This document shows, piece after piece, positions 50,018-57,667 of a DNA stretch of 57,667 nucleotides (the stretch's first letter is position 1; each line of letters begins with the position of its first letter). The notes beneath the pieces are model-generated. The model worked only from the letters and a program-made list of their open reading frames with translations. It did no database searches and was not told where the DNA came from. Both the position numbers and the translations under genes were made by a program. The stretch spans positions 1-57,667 of the forward strand of contig CAZYSK010000033.1 of the NCBI GenBank assembly GCA_964649415.1, written 5' to 3'. This DNA is from CAZYSK01 sp964649415 (GTDB lineage: Bacteria; Chloroflexota; Anaerolineae; B4-G1).

Positions 50018-51487
50018 TTAGCCGCCGATGCCCAGTTGCTCTGCCCCGGGCCAGGGATAGGGGCCATCTAGCCATTCGAGGCCGTTGACACTGTTGCCAC
50101 TTACCCACATCTCCCAGTGCAGGTGAGAGCCTGTGGACAGGCCGGTGTTGCCCACCTTGCCGACGGTCTCACCCCGCTGGACTTGCTGACCAACCTGCAC
50201 GCCGATCTGCGAGAGATGCGCGTATCCCGTAACGATACCCCAGCCGTGATCGACAACCACGGCATTGCCCCACAACGACAGCGGTTCAGCCAACACCACG
50301 GTGCCTGCCGCCGCTGCAAGCACCGATGTCCCGCCCGGTGACCGAAAGTCCACGCCGCTGTGGTAGGTGGTATACGGTCCGCCGTTGTAGGACCGGTGCG
50401 ACCCGAAGTAGGCCGATATGGCTCCCCTGCAGGGACGCTGGAAAGGCACCGTCCAGAACCTCTCTGGGGTGAAGATGCTTCGCACGGTGTCAAAGCGCTC
50501 TCTATCCTTAACGTAGACGGCCGGGTCCAACAGTCCGCTTCGGCTGGCAGGGAGGTCAATCCGCTCGTAGCCAAAGCGCCCGGCCTCTATGATCACGCCC
50601 GTGCTGATTGCCGTCGTCCGACCCTGTTCGTCCACTGCAGTCAGCTCTAGTTCATACAGGCCTGGCTCCATCAGCACGTGCACACCTACCGGACAGTAGT
50701 ACACGTGTCCTTCTTCCGCGAAGTGCAAAGCCTGTCCGAACAATGTCCCCTCCAGCGTGACGGGTTCGGTTGTGTGGACTGCGATGATCATCGTTGTCCC
50801 CTGACTCACAGGCAGCGGCTGCACCTCGACAGCGGAAAAGGGAGTGGGCAACAGGCCTGGGCCGGCGCCGGGGATCGTCAACTCTTGTCCGGGATAGACG
50901 AGTGCTGGATTGGCAACGTGGCTGCTCGCCGCCAGGTTCCAGGGCGAGATGCCGTATTGCAGCGCGATGCGAAACAACGTGTCGTCGGGACGGACAATGT
51001 AGACCAGCCCGCCCTCCATGGGCAGATGAACAGACTCCTCCGTGCCAGCGCGCGTGTCAATCGTCGGAACCTGGACAACCTGCCCGGCGTAGACCGCGTT
51101 GGGGGACAGTAGATCGTTGATCTGTACCAGGTGCTGCCACGTTGTGTGATAGCGCGTGGCGATAGTGGTCAGCGTGTCGCCCGCCTCGACGATGTGGGCC
51201 GTCGTGGCGTCCTGTTCGGCATCCACCTTGGCGTTGGGGATGACGAGCCGCTGTCCGACGAATATCCGCCGCGGGTCAGGTACGCCGTTGGTGTGAGCGA
51301 TGGTGTCTGCCGTCATGCCATATCGTTGGGCGATAGAAAACATCGTCTCGCCACGTTGCACGATATGGATCGCTGCTTCTGCGGATGCAGCCTGCGGGGG
51401 CGGGTCGTCCGATTGAGCGCGCACTGGTATCGCCAGAATGCCGGCTAGCAGCACGGTGATCAGTGCAACGATGGCTTTACGGTTCAC
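50018..51487 (-). CDS. Secreted LysM/M23 peptidase
   Basis: GTG 51487 follows GGAGG by 8 bases and gives 489 residues. A signal peptide (AIVALITVLLAGILAIPVRAQ) is followed by three LysM domains, each starting near HIVQRGETMFSIA, HIVEAGDTLTTIA and YIVRPDDTLFRIA, which bind peptidoglycan glycan chains. A beta-rich linker precedes the M23 domain, with YHSGVDFRSPGG (His and Asp zinc ligands) and GSHLHWEMW (HxH). It should cleave peptidoglycan cross-bridges in the envelope. The start codon lies inside the end of the DUF192 gene (11-base overlap), so the two are coupled. Confidence 0.93.
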   Translation of the reverse strand: MNRKAIVALITVLLAGILAIPVRAQSDDPPPQAASAEAAIHIVQRGETMFSIAQRYGMTADTIAHTNGVPDPRRIFVGQRLVIPNAKVDAEQDATTAHIVEAGDTLTTIATRYHTTWQHLVQINDLLSPNAVYAGQVVQVPTIDTRAGTEESVHLPMEGGLVYIVRPDDTLFRIALQYGISPWNLAASSHVANPALVYPGQELTIPGAGPGLLPTPFSAVEVQPLPVSQGTTMIIAVHTTEPVTLEGTLFGQALHFAEEGHVYYCPVGVHVLMEPGLYELELTAVDEQGRTTAISTGVIIEAGRFGYERIDLPASRSGLLDPAVYVKDRERFDTVRSIFTPERFWTVPFQRPCRGAISAYFGSHRSYNGGPYTTYHSGVDFRSPGGTSVLAAAAGTVVLAEPLSLWGNAVVVDHGWGIVTGYAHLSQIGVQVGQQVQRGETVGKVGNTGLSTGSHLHWEMWVSGNSVNGLEWLDGPYPWPGAEQLGIGG

Positions 51488-51863
51488 CGGCTTGTCCTCC
51501 AAAGCGCAGTTGATCTCCCGGCTGCACCTGCTCCAGCAAGGTTGGTGGGCCTTCCAGTACGTCCTGCGCCGGTGCGCAGGGGACGTAGAGCGGATGGAAG
51601 GGTCGCGCAAGTTGCGTGTCTACGACTCGTCCGTTTCGATCCAGCCATATCGCGGCAATGGGGAAGAACACGAAGAACATGTGGATGGCCGTGTTGCTGC
51701 GGTTCTCCCCACGTCCTACGAGCAATAACCCCTCGCCATCGTCCAGGGTGCGTCGAAATGTCAGGCCGCGCAGGCGACAGAGAAAGCTGGCACACCGATC
51801 TACCCGTTCCAGCAGCAGTTTCCCGCGCGTCGCGTTCCATACGGTTGTGTCTGTTGATTCCAT
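51477..51863 (-). CDS. DUF192-family protein
   Basis: A 128-residue protein. CASFLCRLRGLTFRRTLDDG resembles the conserved start of DUF192, GENRSNTAIHMFFVFFPIAA the core (with the TxxIHMFFVxFP motif) and IWLDRNGRVVDTQLARP the end. The family is a small beta-rich fold of unknown role. Unlike many members, this one has no signal peptide in the frame seen. It overlaps the LysM/M23 peptidase gene, and a link to the envelope is plausible from that coupling. Confidence 0.85.
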   Translation of the reverse strand: MESTDTTVWNATRGKLLLERVDRCASFLCRLRGLTFRRTLDDGEGLLLVGRGENRSNTAIHMFFVFFPIAAIWLDRNGRVVDTQLARPFHPLYVPCAPAQDVLEGPPTLLEQVQPGDQLRFGGQAGEP

Positions 51864-51908
51864 CTGCTTGACTAAGTTGGACTACTGCCACAATCGTGCA
51901 GTCATGCT

Positions 51909-52472
51909 TCACCGGGATCGCTGGCGCAAAGCGCTTAGCTCCTCGTAGAGCTGCTGTGCGACGTCCAATTCAAACCGGTCTGCATTGGCAGTGGCCCAGA
52001 ATTCCTCTATCCAGCGGTTGCCAGTCGTCTGCTCGTAGACGTGAGCCTGGACGAGCATGTCAAGCCGATCGGCATCGTGGACCAGTTTGCCTTCGATGCT
52101 TGTCCTATCCTCGAACTCCTGCCACCACGCGTGCCACTGCTCGGCACATGGCAACCGGCGCAGCAGTGCGCTCAGGGCTTCCATCTCTGCTTGTCGCTTG
52201 GCGTCTGGCGGGAACCAGGCCGCCCCAGGCGAGGGAATATCGCTGATCACGCTCTCCGGCAAATCGTGGAGAAGCGCGATGGTCAACACCTTGGCCTTGT
52301 CTAGCGGCTCCTCTAGCATCTCGGCCAGGATCAGCGCGGTGAATGCGACGCCGAAGCTGTGGTCGGCCACGCTCTCGGCATCGGCCAGCCCCCGCATGAC
52401 CCACCCGGTGCGTGGGGTGCACTTCAGACGATGGGCATCCAGGAGCAAGCGCAGCGCAACGTTCGTGTCCAT
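51909..52472 (-). CDS. HD-domain phosphohydrolase, YfbR/HDDC2-like
   Basis: From ATG 52472 there are 187 residues. LKCTPRTGWVMRG, SVADHSFGVAF (first His), LLHDLPES (HD pair) and VHDADRLDMLVQA (final Asp) are the motif set of the HDDC2/YfbR group, metal-dependent 5'-deoxynucleotidases that act on dNMPs. It is soluble and cytoplasmic. A GTG one codon upstream is also in frame. The adenosine-specific kinase lies 49 bases upstream on the same strand, so a shared role in nucleotide balance is possible. Confidence 0.9.
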   Translation of the reverse strand: MDTNVALRLLLDAHRLKCTPRTGWVMRGLADAESVADHSFGVAFTALILAEMLEEPLDKAKVLTIALLHDLPESVISDIPSPGAAWFPPDAKRQAEMEALSALLRRLPCAEQWHAWWQEFEDRTSIEGKLVHDADRLDMLVQAHVYEQTTGNRWIEEFWATANADRFELDVAQQLYEELSALRQRSR

Positions 52473-52521
52473 CACGTGAGGCCAATCCAGAGGCAGTGCT
52501 TTCGCCAGACGTATACCCGGC

Positions 52522-53007
52522 CTACAGCTTGTATCCGATCATGCGCAGGAAGTGCTTGCGTTGGGCGACGTCTTCCTCGGTTTCTGTGCCCTTCGTCTTG
52601 ACGCCGTCTATGACTCCAAGTATCCCGCGTCCCTGCTCTGTCTCAGCGACAATGACCTCCACCGGGTTGGCCGTGGCACAGAACACGCGGCATACCTCTG
52701 GTACCATCTTGATTGCGTTCAGCACGTTGACGGGGTAGAACCCTTCACCAAGGAAGACGATAAAGCTGTGCCCGGCGCTCAGCGCCAAGGCGTTTCGCTT
52801 CGCCGTGTCGATCAGATCGTCGTCAGTGCCTCCGGCGCGCACCAATGCTGGCCCCGATGATTCGCAGAAGGCCAGACCGAACTTGATGCCCGGTACGCTG
52901 CTAACCAGCGTCTCGTGTATATCCTCTACTGTCTTGATGAAGTGGGATTGGCCCAGGATCAGATTGACCGTCTCGGGCTTCTCAATCTGCACCACCTGAA
53001 GTTCCAT
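52522..53007 (-). CDS. Adenosine-specific kinase (PF04008-type)
   Basis: A 161-residue protein that aligns over its full length with the small adenosine-specific kinase family known from archaea and thermophilic bacteria. Recognisable blocks are ILGQSHFIKTVEDIHETLV, KFGLAFCESSGPALVR, GHSFIVFLGEGFYPVNVLNA and FCATANPVEVIVAETEQGRG. The family is small, compact and unlike ribokinases. GGGAG precedes the ATG. It sits 49 bases upstream of the HD phosphohydrolase gene on the same strand. Biochemical support for the family is limited. Confidence 0.9.
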   Translation of the reverse strand: MELQVVQIEKPETVNLILGQSHFIKTVEDIHETLVSSVPGIKFGLAFCESSGPALVRAGGTDDDLIDTAKRNALALSAGHSFIVFLGEGFYPVNVLNAIKMVPEVCRVFCATANPVEVIVAETEQGRGILGVIDGVKTKGTETEEDVAQRKHFLRMIGYKL

Positions 53008-53053
53008 TGCTGGTCTCCCGATTTTCTGTATTGAGCATTGTCCCTGTAGGTCA

Positions 53054-53093
53054 AGGGGCGATGGCTACGGGTATGCCCCGCGGTCATCGCCCT
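53054..53093. repeat. Inverted repeat between the kinase and receiver genes
   Basis: AGGGGCGATG and CATCGCCCT (one extra G in the left arm) around a 21-base loop. It is preceded by GTAGG and is similar to the other intergenic elements. No gene is seen in the 53008-53237 gap. Confidence 0.4.
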
Positions 53094-53237
53094 GAAAGCT
53101 CACTGGGGCAGCCGTGAGATGTGCACCTGGTTACGCTCCGCCGCATCGCAGTCAGCATGCACAAGCGCGACGATGTGCTCGGTCGCTGAAGACGAGGCTC
53201 CGTGGGGATATGGAAGCGATGTCGTGTGGACCCAGAG

Positions 53238-53624
53238 TCAGGCAGCGAGCCCCAATACCTTGTTGACACTCTGTAGCAGTTCTTGTGGGCCGAACGGCTT
53301 GGTCACGTAGTCATCCACCTTCGCGATATGGAGACCTAGGACCTTGTCAATGCTCTGCGCTTTAGCCGTAACCACGATGACAGGAACATCCTTCAATTCG
53401 TCATCGGCTTTCATCTGCTGATAGACTTCCCAGCCGTCCATGTCTGGCATCATCAGGTCCAGCAGCACCAGGTCTGGTTTGAGCTTGCGCACAGTTTCAA
53501 GACCCTCGCGACCGCCGACGGCACCGATAAGATCAAATCCCTTGCGACCGAGGATTAGCTTGACCAGGTCAATCATCTCAGGTTCGTCTTCGATGCAGAC
53601 GACTACTTTCTTCTCTTCTGCCAT
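53238..53624 (-). CDS. Single-domain response regulator
   Basis: A 128-residue receiver; GGGAGG precedes the ATG. VVVCIEDEPEMIDLV has the acidic residues, LVLLDLMMPDMDGW the acceptor Asp, VIVVTAKAQSID the Thr, and VDDYVTKPFGPQ the Lys, so it should be phosphorylated normally. There is no output domain. It resembles the receiver at 36575-36955. The closest upstream kinase in the window, at 12.8 kb, is far away, so a partner cannot be assigned. Confidence 0.9.
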   Translation of the reverse strand: MAEEKKVVVCIEDEPEMIDLVKLILGRKGFDLIGAVGGREGLETVRKLKPDLVLLDLMMPDMDGWEVYQQMKADDELKDVPVIVVTAKAQSIDKVLGLHIAKVDDYVTKPFGPQELLQSVNKVLGLAA

Positions 53625-53699
53625 TCGGTACCTCCCATTATTCGCGGTCAGAATGATGTGGATCAGAGTACCAACATCGTGGGCAACGTGAATGGTTCA

Positions 53700-53728
53700 A
53701 GTGTACCACTATCCTGCCTTCAAGTCAA
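53700..53728 (-). promoter_or_regulatory. Promoter for the receiver gene
   Basis: The minus strand reads TTGACT (53728-53723), a 17-bp spacer and TACACT (53705-53700), giving a leader of about 70 bases to the ATG at 53624. Confidence 0.65.
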
Positions 53729-53778
53729 ATTGCGAGACCCGTGGTTGTGCTGATCTCTGCCCGTAGCCGTACATCAGG

Positions 53779-53806
53779 TTGCACTGTGGTGAGAGTACGC
53801 TATAAT
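53779..53806 (+). promoter_or_regulatory. Promoter for the TrmI operon
   Basis: TTGCAC (53779-53784), a 16-bp spacer and a perfect TATAAT (53801-53806). The start of transcription near 53813 excludes the GTG at 53808 and favours the GTG at 53859. Confidence 0.6.
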
Positions 53807-53858
53807 AGTGCGGCAGGGGCTTTGGGCCTCCACAGATAATCGGATCGCTGAGAAAACC

Positions 53859-54638
53859 GTGCAAACTGCACAACCTGATGACCTGGCCTTGCTGGTGGGC
53901 CGTGATCGCAAGGTGTTTATCCTCCGGCTAGAGTCAGGTGCACAACTGCATACCCACCGTGGTGTGGTTGCCCACGATTCGCTCATTGGAGTCCCTTGGG
54001 GGACGCGATTGTCCACCCATCTGGGGTATCCAATTCTGTTGTTGCGACCCTCCACAGATGACCTCGTGCGCCACCTCAAGCGCATCTCCCAGATTGTATA
54101 TCCCAAGGACGCAGGCTATATCTTGATGAAGATGGGCATCGGTCCTGGCTGTCGCATAGTCGAAGCCGGCACCGGCAGCGGTGGCATTACGCTTGTCTTC
54201 GCCCAGGCAGTTAGCCCAACGGGGCACGTTTACTCCTATGAAGTCCGGCCTGAGATGCAGCAACTGGCTCGTGAGAACCTGGAGCAGCTTGGCCTATCGG
54301 AGTTTGTGGAGTTCAAACTGCGCGACATCGCTGATGGCTTCGATGAACGCGATGTCGATGCCCTGTACCTGGATGTGCCCAATCCTTGGGACTACCTGCC
54401 GCAGGCCCACGAGGCTCTCGTGAACGGCGGCTCTTTTGGCTGTATCTTGCCCACGACAAATCAGGTCAGCCACGTGCTCGACGCGTTGGAGGAGGCGGAC
54501 TTCGGCCTGATCGAGGTAGAGGAACTGCTGCTTCGGCAGTACAAAGCGGTGTCGGCGCGTCTGCGGCCTATGGATCGCATGGTGGCTCACACGGGCTATC
54601 TGATCTTCGCGCGGGCACTCATTTCACAGAAGGAGTGA
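53859..54638 (+). CDS. tRNA (adenine-58-N1)-methyltransferase TrmI-like
   Basis: From GTG 53859 there are 259 residues. An N-terminal beta-rich domain (about 1-75) precedes a class I methyltransferase fold. KMGIGPGCRIVEAGTGSGGI holds the S-adenosylmethionine-binding motif I, SYEVRPEMQQLARENLE motif II, and VDALYLDVPNPWDYL motif IV (D-x-P-x-PW), as in TrmI enzymes that make m1A58 in the tRNA T-loop. The modification stabilises tRNA at high temperature. A DUF211 gene and a VIT-like gene follow closely, so the three form one transcript, though no functional link is known. Confidence 0.88.
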   Translation: MQTAQPDDLALLVGRDRKVFILRLESGAQLHTHRGVVAHDSLIGVPWGTRLSTHLGYPILLLRPSTDDLVRHLKRISQIVYPKDAGYILMKMGIGPGCRIVEAGTGSGGITLVFAQAVSPTGHVYSYEVRPEMQQLARENLEQLGLSEFVEFKLRDIADGFDERDVDALYLDVPNPWDYLPQAHEALVNGGSFGCILPTTNQVSHVLDALEEADFGLIEVEELLLRQYKAVSARLRPMDRMVAHTGYLIFARALISQKE

Positions 54639-54648
54639 ATACACTGCT

Positions 54649-54936
54649 ATGGGGAACCTGAGACGTTTGGTGCTGGACGTGTTGAAGCCTCTGGAACCGA
54701 GTATCGTTCAACTGGTACAGTTTCTGGCGGACTTGGAGGGAGTGGACGGGGCGAACATCTCGATCTACGAGATTGACCGCCGCGTGGAGAACGCCAAGAT
54801 CACCATCGAGGGGCACGACCTGCGCTATGAGGAGATTGCCCGCGTCATCGAACAGAACGGGGGGGCGATTCACTCCATTGACGAGGTCGCAGCCGGCAAG
54901 GTCCTCATTGAGGACGTCATCACGCCGCAAGACTAG
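54649..54936 (+). CDS. DUF211 protein
   Basis: A 95-residue protein that matches DUF211, a small ferredoxin-like fold found mainly in archaea. LRRLVLDVLKPLEPSIVQLV, DGANISIYEIDRRVENAKIT and GGAIHSIDEVAAGKVLIEDV are its recognisable parts. Its role is not established. It is 10 bases after TrmI and 2 bases before the VIT-like membrane protein, a pairing that recurs in other genomes as far as I recall and suggests that it regulates or binds that protein. Confidence 0.85.
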   Translation: MGNLRRLVLDVLKPLEPSIVQLVQFLADLEGVDGANISIYEIDRRVENAKITIEGHDLRYEEIARVIEQNGGAIHSIDEVAAGKVLIEDVITPQD

Positions 54937-54938
54937 CC

Positions 54939-55553
54939 GTGGCAGACCTGGACAAACCGCGTGGGCCGCTTGCCCAGCGCATCGATAGGGTGCGCGAATA
55001 CGAACGTATCGCCGGTTTCCTGAAGATCGCTCGCCGCGCGCTGGCGAACAACGCCTTCGACGGCGTGTTGACGATGATCGGCGTTCTGATGGGCAACTAT
55101 CTCGGTCAGGTCCGCAGCGCCAGCACCGTGATCCAGATTGGCATTGCTACGTCCATCTCCATCGGGGTCTCGGGGTTGTGGGGCGCCTACCTGGCTGAGT
55201 CTGCCGAGCGCGGACGGGAGTTGGCCGAACTTGAGAGAATATCGCTGACCGATCTGGGTGAGACGAAAATCGGGCGTGCCTCTCGCGTGGCGGTCGTCGT
55301 CGTCTCCCTGGTGGATGGCCTATCGCCTTTGATTTCCTCTCTGATCGTGCTCATCCCTATGTTTCTAGCGCCGTGGATCGGCGACATACTGATCAGCTAT
55401 GTGCTGTGTCTTGTCACCGGCCTGGTATGCCTGTTCGGGCTGGGTATGTTCTTGGGCCACATATCTGGGCGCAGGCTCGTCGGCTATGGGCTGCGCACCG
55501 TCGTGGCGGGCGTGGTGGCGATTGTTATCAACGCGCTGTTGCCTCTCGGTTGA
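54939..55553 (+). CDS. VIT1/CCC1-like membrane protein
   Basis: GTG 54939, 2 bases after the DUF211 stop; 204 residues. Four to five hydrophobic helices are present. ALANNAFDGVLTMIGVLMGN at the first helix and SLVDGLSPLISSLIVLIPMF later resemble VIT-family iron/manganese transporters (the DGxxxxxG first helix). The family's cytoplasmic metal-binding domain with its ExxE motifs is short here (AESAERGRELAELERISL). Metal transport is the usual role of the fold, but this member may have another substrate. Confidence 0.8.
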   Translation: MADLDKPRGPLAQRIDRVREYERIAGFLKIARRALANNAFDGVLTMIGVLMGNYLGQVRSASTVIQIGIATSISIGVSGLWGAYLAESAERGRELAELERISLTDLGETKIGRASRVAVVVVSLVDGLSPLISSLIVLIPMFLAPWIGDILISYVLCLVTGLVCLFGLGMFLGHISGRRLVGYGLRTVVAGVVAIVINALLPLG

Positions 55554-55613
55554 TCGCTTTGTCGCCAGCTCGATTCGCACGGAGATGTGACATCGCAGTT
55601 GAGGAGGTTGCCC

Positions 55614-56234
55614 ATGTTGCGTAGACGCCCCTTCCGCAGGCCCGCGTTGGGGGGCCGCCGTCGTCCGCCTCTCGCGCGGCCTCCGCGCCGTCCTCTGCCG
55701 CCCAGGGCGCGACAGGCATTGGCCCGTGCCAATCGTGCCATGGAAGATGGCCGGTTCGCCGAGGCGGCCAGGATCTTCGAGCGATTGTCTGGCGAGGCTG
55801 ATCGCTTCGGCATGCCCATCCGTGCTGCCAATTTGAAACTTCGGGCATCGCGGGGCTATTTCGCTGCTGGGGACATCGAGCCCGCGCTGGGACAGGCTGA
55901 GCAGGCGCTGCGCCTGTTTGTGGCCAACGATCACGCCGAGCGCGTGCCTGCGCTTGTGTCCAAGATGACGTCTGCGCTGCGAGAAAAGGGCTACGATGCC
56001 CAGGCCGACCGGCTCCAACAGGAGGCGGACCGATTGCTCAACGGGGTGGGGCTGTCGCTGGAAGAGGCACGAAAACGTGGGGCGACGCAGACCGCGTTTT
56101 CCGTGTCAGAGTGCGGAAGCCTGCCGTCTCGTTGCCGTGGCTGTGGAGCGCCTCTCGTCCCCGATGAGGTCGAGTGGCACGATCCTCACACGGCCGAGTG
56201 TCTCTACTGCGGCACGATCGCCAAGGCCACGTAA
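55614..56234 (+). CDS. TPR-like protein with C-terminal zinc ribbon
   Basis: GAGGAGG precedes ATG 55614; 206 residues. The first ~30 residues are very rich in Arg and Pro. Helical repeats follow (ARQALARANRAMEDGRFAEA, AARIFERLSGEAD, ALGQAEQALRLFV), the layout of tetratricopeptide repeats. The tail has CRGCGAPLVP and CLYCGTI, two CxxC pairs of a zinc ribbon. Such proteins mediate protein contacts; the basic N-terminus may bind nucleic acid or membrane. No specific role is known. It is 61 bases after the VIT-like gene on the same strand. Confidence 0.8.
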   Translation: MLRRRPFRRPALGGRRRPPLARPPRRPLPPRARQALARANRAMEDGRFAEAARIFERLSGEADRFGMPIRAANLKLRASRGYFAAGDIEPALGQAEQALRLFVANDHAERVPALVSKMTSALREKGYDAQADRLQQEADRLLNGVGLSLEEARKRGATQTAFSVSECGSLPSRCRGCGAPLVPDEVEWHDPHTAECLYCGTIAKAT

Positions 56235-56678
56235 GTCCGAATCGCGGGGCGGGCACTGGCGCCCTCGCTGCGGCGCGCCATGTCCGTTGCCTCGCGGCTT
56301 GGCCTGGTGTCCTGCCCGCCACGGCGGCCTCCTTTGCCGCCTCTATTGCCCTCGCAGGTTCCTCTGATCGTGCGCATACCGTGCGCTCTTCGTGCCCTCC
56401 AGGCGCATCCCATCTTTGGGTAGGGTGTTGTATCCTATGTGATACCCTAATAGGCGGCCATACCCTTAGCGTTTGGGAAAGAGTGCGGTAAAAGTCAAAC
56501 CCGGATTTAGGGTGGAAAACGAACCTTAGCAACCGAAACAGAGACGCATCTAGCCAGGCCTGCCCATGTCGATTTTTCGGAGAATGGGGGCTGTAGGAAC
56601 CTATAGCGGCCGAGAAGCGTTGCAGCCCACTCCAGGTGACCTGGTCTATCCTGGAGAAAACATAGGCCGGTTGAAGGG
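56235..56678 (-). other. Structured non-coding region beside the IS110 transposase
   Basis: No gene is visible in 444 bases. It contains GTATC-CTATGT-GATAC (about 56430-56446, extended by AGGGT/ACCCT), the palindrome CCAGGT-G-ACCTGG (56632-56644) and CTCCAGG...CCTGGAG (56630-56656). On the minus strand it follows the transposase stop. The outer end of the insertion element must lie within it, at a point I cannot fix. IS1111-group members of the IS110 family carry their bridge RNA on this side, so one may be encoded here. Confidence 0.4.
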
Positions 56679-57667
56679 TTAGGTTCGACGCGCCTCCTTG
56701 GAGCGATAGGGTTCGTCGCGGTGTAGCAGCCCGACGACGAGGCCTACGCTCTTGCGGGCAGTCATGACCAGAGCCCGCTTGTGATGGTGTTTGGAAGCTT
56801 CCTTGTACTTGCGCGCATAGAACGCGGCGTATTCAGGGATGTTCAGGCGCATCAGGTTGGCCGCCTGGATGAGGTAGTAGCGCAAGTAACGATTGCCGGA
56901 CTTGGCCATGTGGCGGTCTTGAGCCTCAAAGTCGCCCGAGTCGGCGCGGGGCCACCACAGGCCGGCGATCTTGGCTACGGCATCTTCGGCGTCACGGAGG
57001 TTGCGCGGGCGATAGCGTTTGCGCTTCTTGTCCCACTTGTGACCCTGGAGGAAACGTTGGACACCGCCGATTTCGGCGCCGAGGCCACTAGAGAAGACAG
57101 GGCCGACGCCGGGGATAGTAGCTAGCTGAGCGATGACGGGATAGTGTTCGAGTTCGGCGGCGATCCAGTGGTCAACCTGCTCGAGTTGGGCTTCGAGGAA
57201 GCGGATGTGATCGAGGGTGAGATCGAGGATGCGCTGGACGGGTAGGACGAGGGATTCGTGGAGGGGGAAACTGTCTTGGGCCACCCGCCGGAGCTTGCGT
57301 GCGTTGTCGAGTGAGTGTGGGAGGTGATTTCCACTGAGCTGGCACAGATGGGAGGCCAAGTCTTCGACAGGCAGATCGGCCAAATCATCCAGAGAGGGTT
57401 GTTGAGTGAGGACGAGGCGGCTGGTGACGCCAAACACGTCCGAGAAGGGCTTGATGCAGCGGTAGGAACTGGCTTTGAGGAAGAGGAAGGCGGAGAAGTA
57501 GCACTTCTCGCGGGCCAGGTTCTGGACGATGTGGAAGCGCAGGCGGGTGTAGAAGCGTAAGGGCAAGCAGTCTGGCGGCGACCAAGCCACGTCTGGGCGG
57601 CGAGTACGGGTCCGTTCGGCGATGTAGAAGGAGTCTTTCTCGTCGCACTTGTGATCCTCGGCGAAGC
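56679..57667 (-). CDS. IS110-family transposase, N-terminus beyond the window
   Basis: Minus strand; open from the right edge (329 codons) to the stop at 56679. The part at the edge, HKCDEKDSFYIAERTR, contains Asp residues of the RuvC-like DEDD domain. A coiled-coil region follows (LDLTLDHIRFLEAQLEQVD), then the Tnp domain with IPGVGPVFSSGLGAEIGG, ADSGDFEAQ (candidate catalytic Ser) and KSGNRYLRYYLIQAANLM. IS110 enzymes recombine DNA under the guidance of a bridge RNA. It is apparently intact at the C-terminus, so the element may be active. Sequence beyond 57667 is needed to see its start. Confidence 0.9.
   Translation of the reverse strand, partial: FAEDHKCDEKDSFYIAERTRTRRPDVAWSPPDCLPLRFYTRLRFHIVQNLAREKCYFSAFLFLKASSYRCIKPFSDVFGVTSRLVLTQQPSLDDLADLPVEDLASHLCQLSGNHLPHSLDNARKLRRVAQDSFPLHESLVLPVQRILDLTLDHIRFLEAQLEQVDHWIAAELEHYPVIAQLATIPGVGPVFSSGLGAEIGGVQRFLQGHKWDKKRKRYRPRNLRDAEDAVAKIAGLWWPRADSGDFEAQDRHMAKSGNRYLRYYLIQAANLMRLNIPEYAAFYARKYKEASKHHHKRALVMTARKSVGLVVGLLHRDEPYRSKEARRT
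56679..57667 (-). mobile_element. IS110-family insertion element, partial
   Basis: Defined by the transposase. One end lies somewhere in 56235-56678 and the other beyond the window. IS110 elements usually lack inverted terminal repeats, so the boundary cannot be read from the ends. Confidence 0.75.

Overview
The window reads as a chromosomal segment of an uncultured bacterium, most likely a Chloroflexota (Anaerolineae-like) member. The pointers are high GC, secreted proteins with long Thr/Pro linkers, and a gene set that includes a TrmI-type tRNA methyltransferase, an adenosine-specific kinase, DUF211 next to a VIT-like membrane protein, DUF2007, and a split AddAB-like helicase/nuclease set. 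Start sites often use GTG or TTG behind strong Shine-Dalgarno sites, and many promoters match the sigma-70 consensus. The lineage is an inference from gene content; no marker gene here settles it.

Layout. 1-7.2 kb: a GNAT acetyltransferase cut by the left edge, a 46-bp tandem repeat array, a lipoprotein, a composite pseudogene, a GH36 alpha-galactosidase and a BtrH-like/PadR gene pair. 7.3-12.6 kb: a MarR regulator overlapping a heterodimeric ABC exporter, then a membrane GTPase. 12.8-24 kb: a hybrid histidine kinase, an EamA permease, a metallophosphoesterase, an MFS carrier, an M20 peptidase, a DUF3159 protein, a primary-type sigma factor and RlmN. 24-35 kb: a membrane-anchored glycosyltransferase, then a DNA-processing cluster of a degenerate helicase, a two-TM protein, a UvrD-like helicase, an Fe-S PD-(D/E)XK nuclease, RecJ and a UDG-superfamily protein. 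35-43 kb: two single-domain response regulators, homoserine dehydrogenase, a PAP2 protein, and a minus-strand operon of a second RecJ, an epimerase and a secreted glycosidase. 43-47 kb: a cysteine desulfurase overlapping mnmA (sulfur transfer to tRNA), YtxG-like and YtxH proteins, and tRNA-Arg(TCT). 47-56 kb: two unrecognised proteins, DUF2007, a LysM/M23 peptidase with DUF192, an HD phosphohydrolase, adenosine-specific kinase, a response regulator, TrmI, DUF211, a VIT-like protein and a TPR/zinc-ribbon protein. The right edge cuts an IS110-family transposase.

The most coherent functional unit is the 25.6-34.9 kb DNA-processing cluster. It has the parts of AddAB (active helicase, inactivated helicase-like partner, Fe-S nuclease) as separate genes, followed by RecJ and a UDG-like protein. 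Non-coding DNA carries several families of short palindromic repeats, some of which have entered reading frames. Other points of note are a duplicated promoter upstream of a DUF4870 gene and a structured region beside the IS110 transposase that could encode a bridge RNA.
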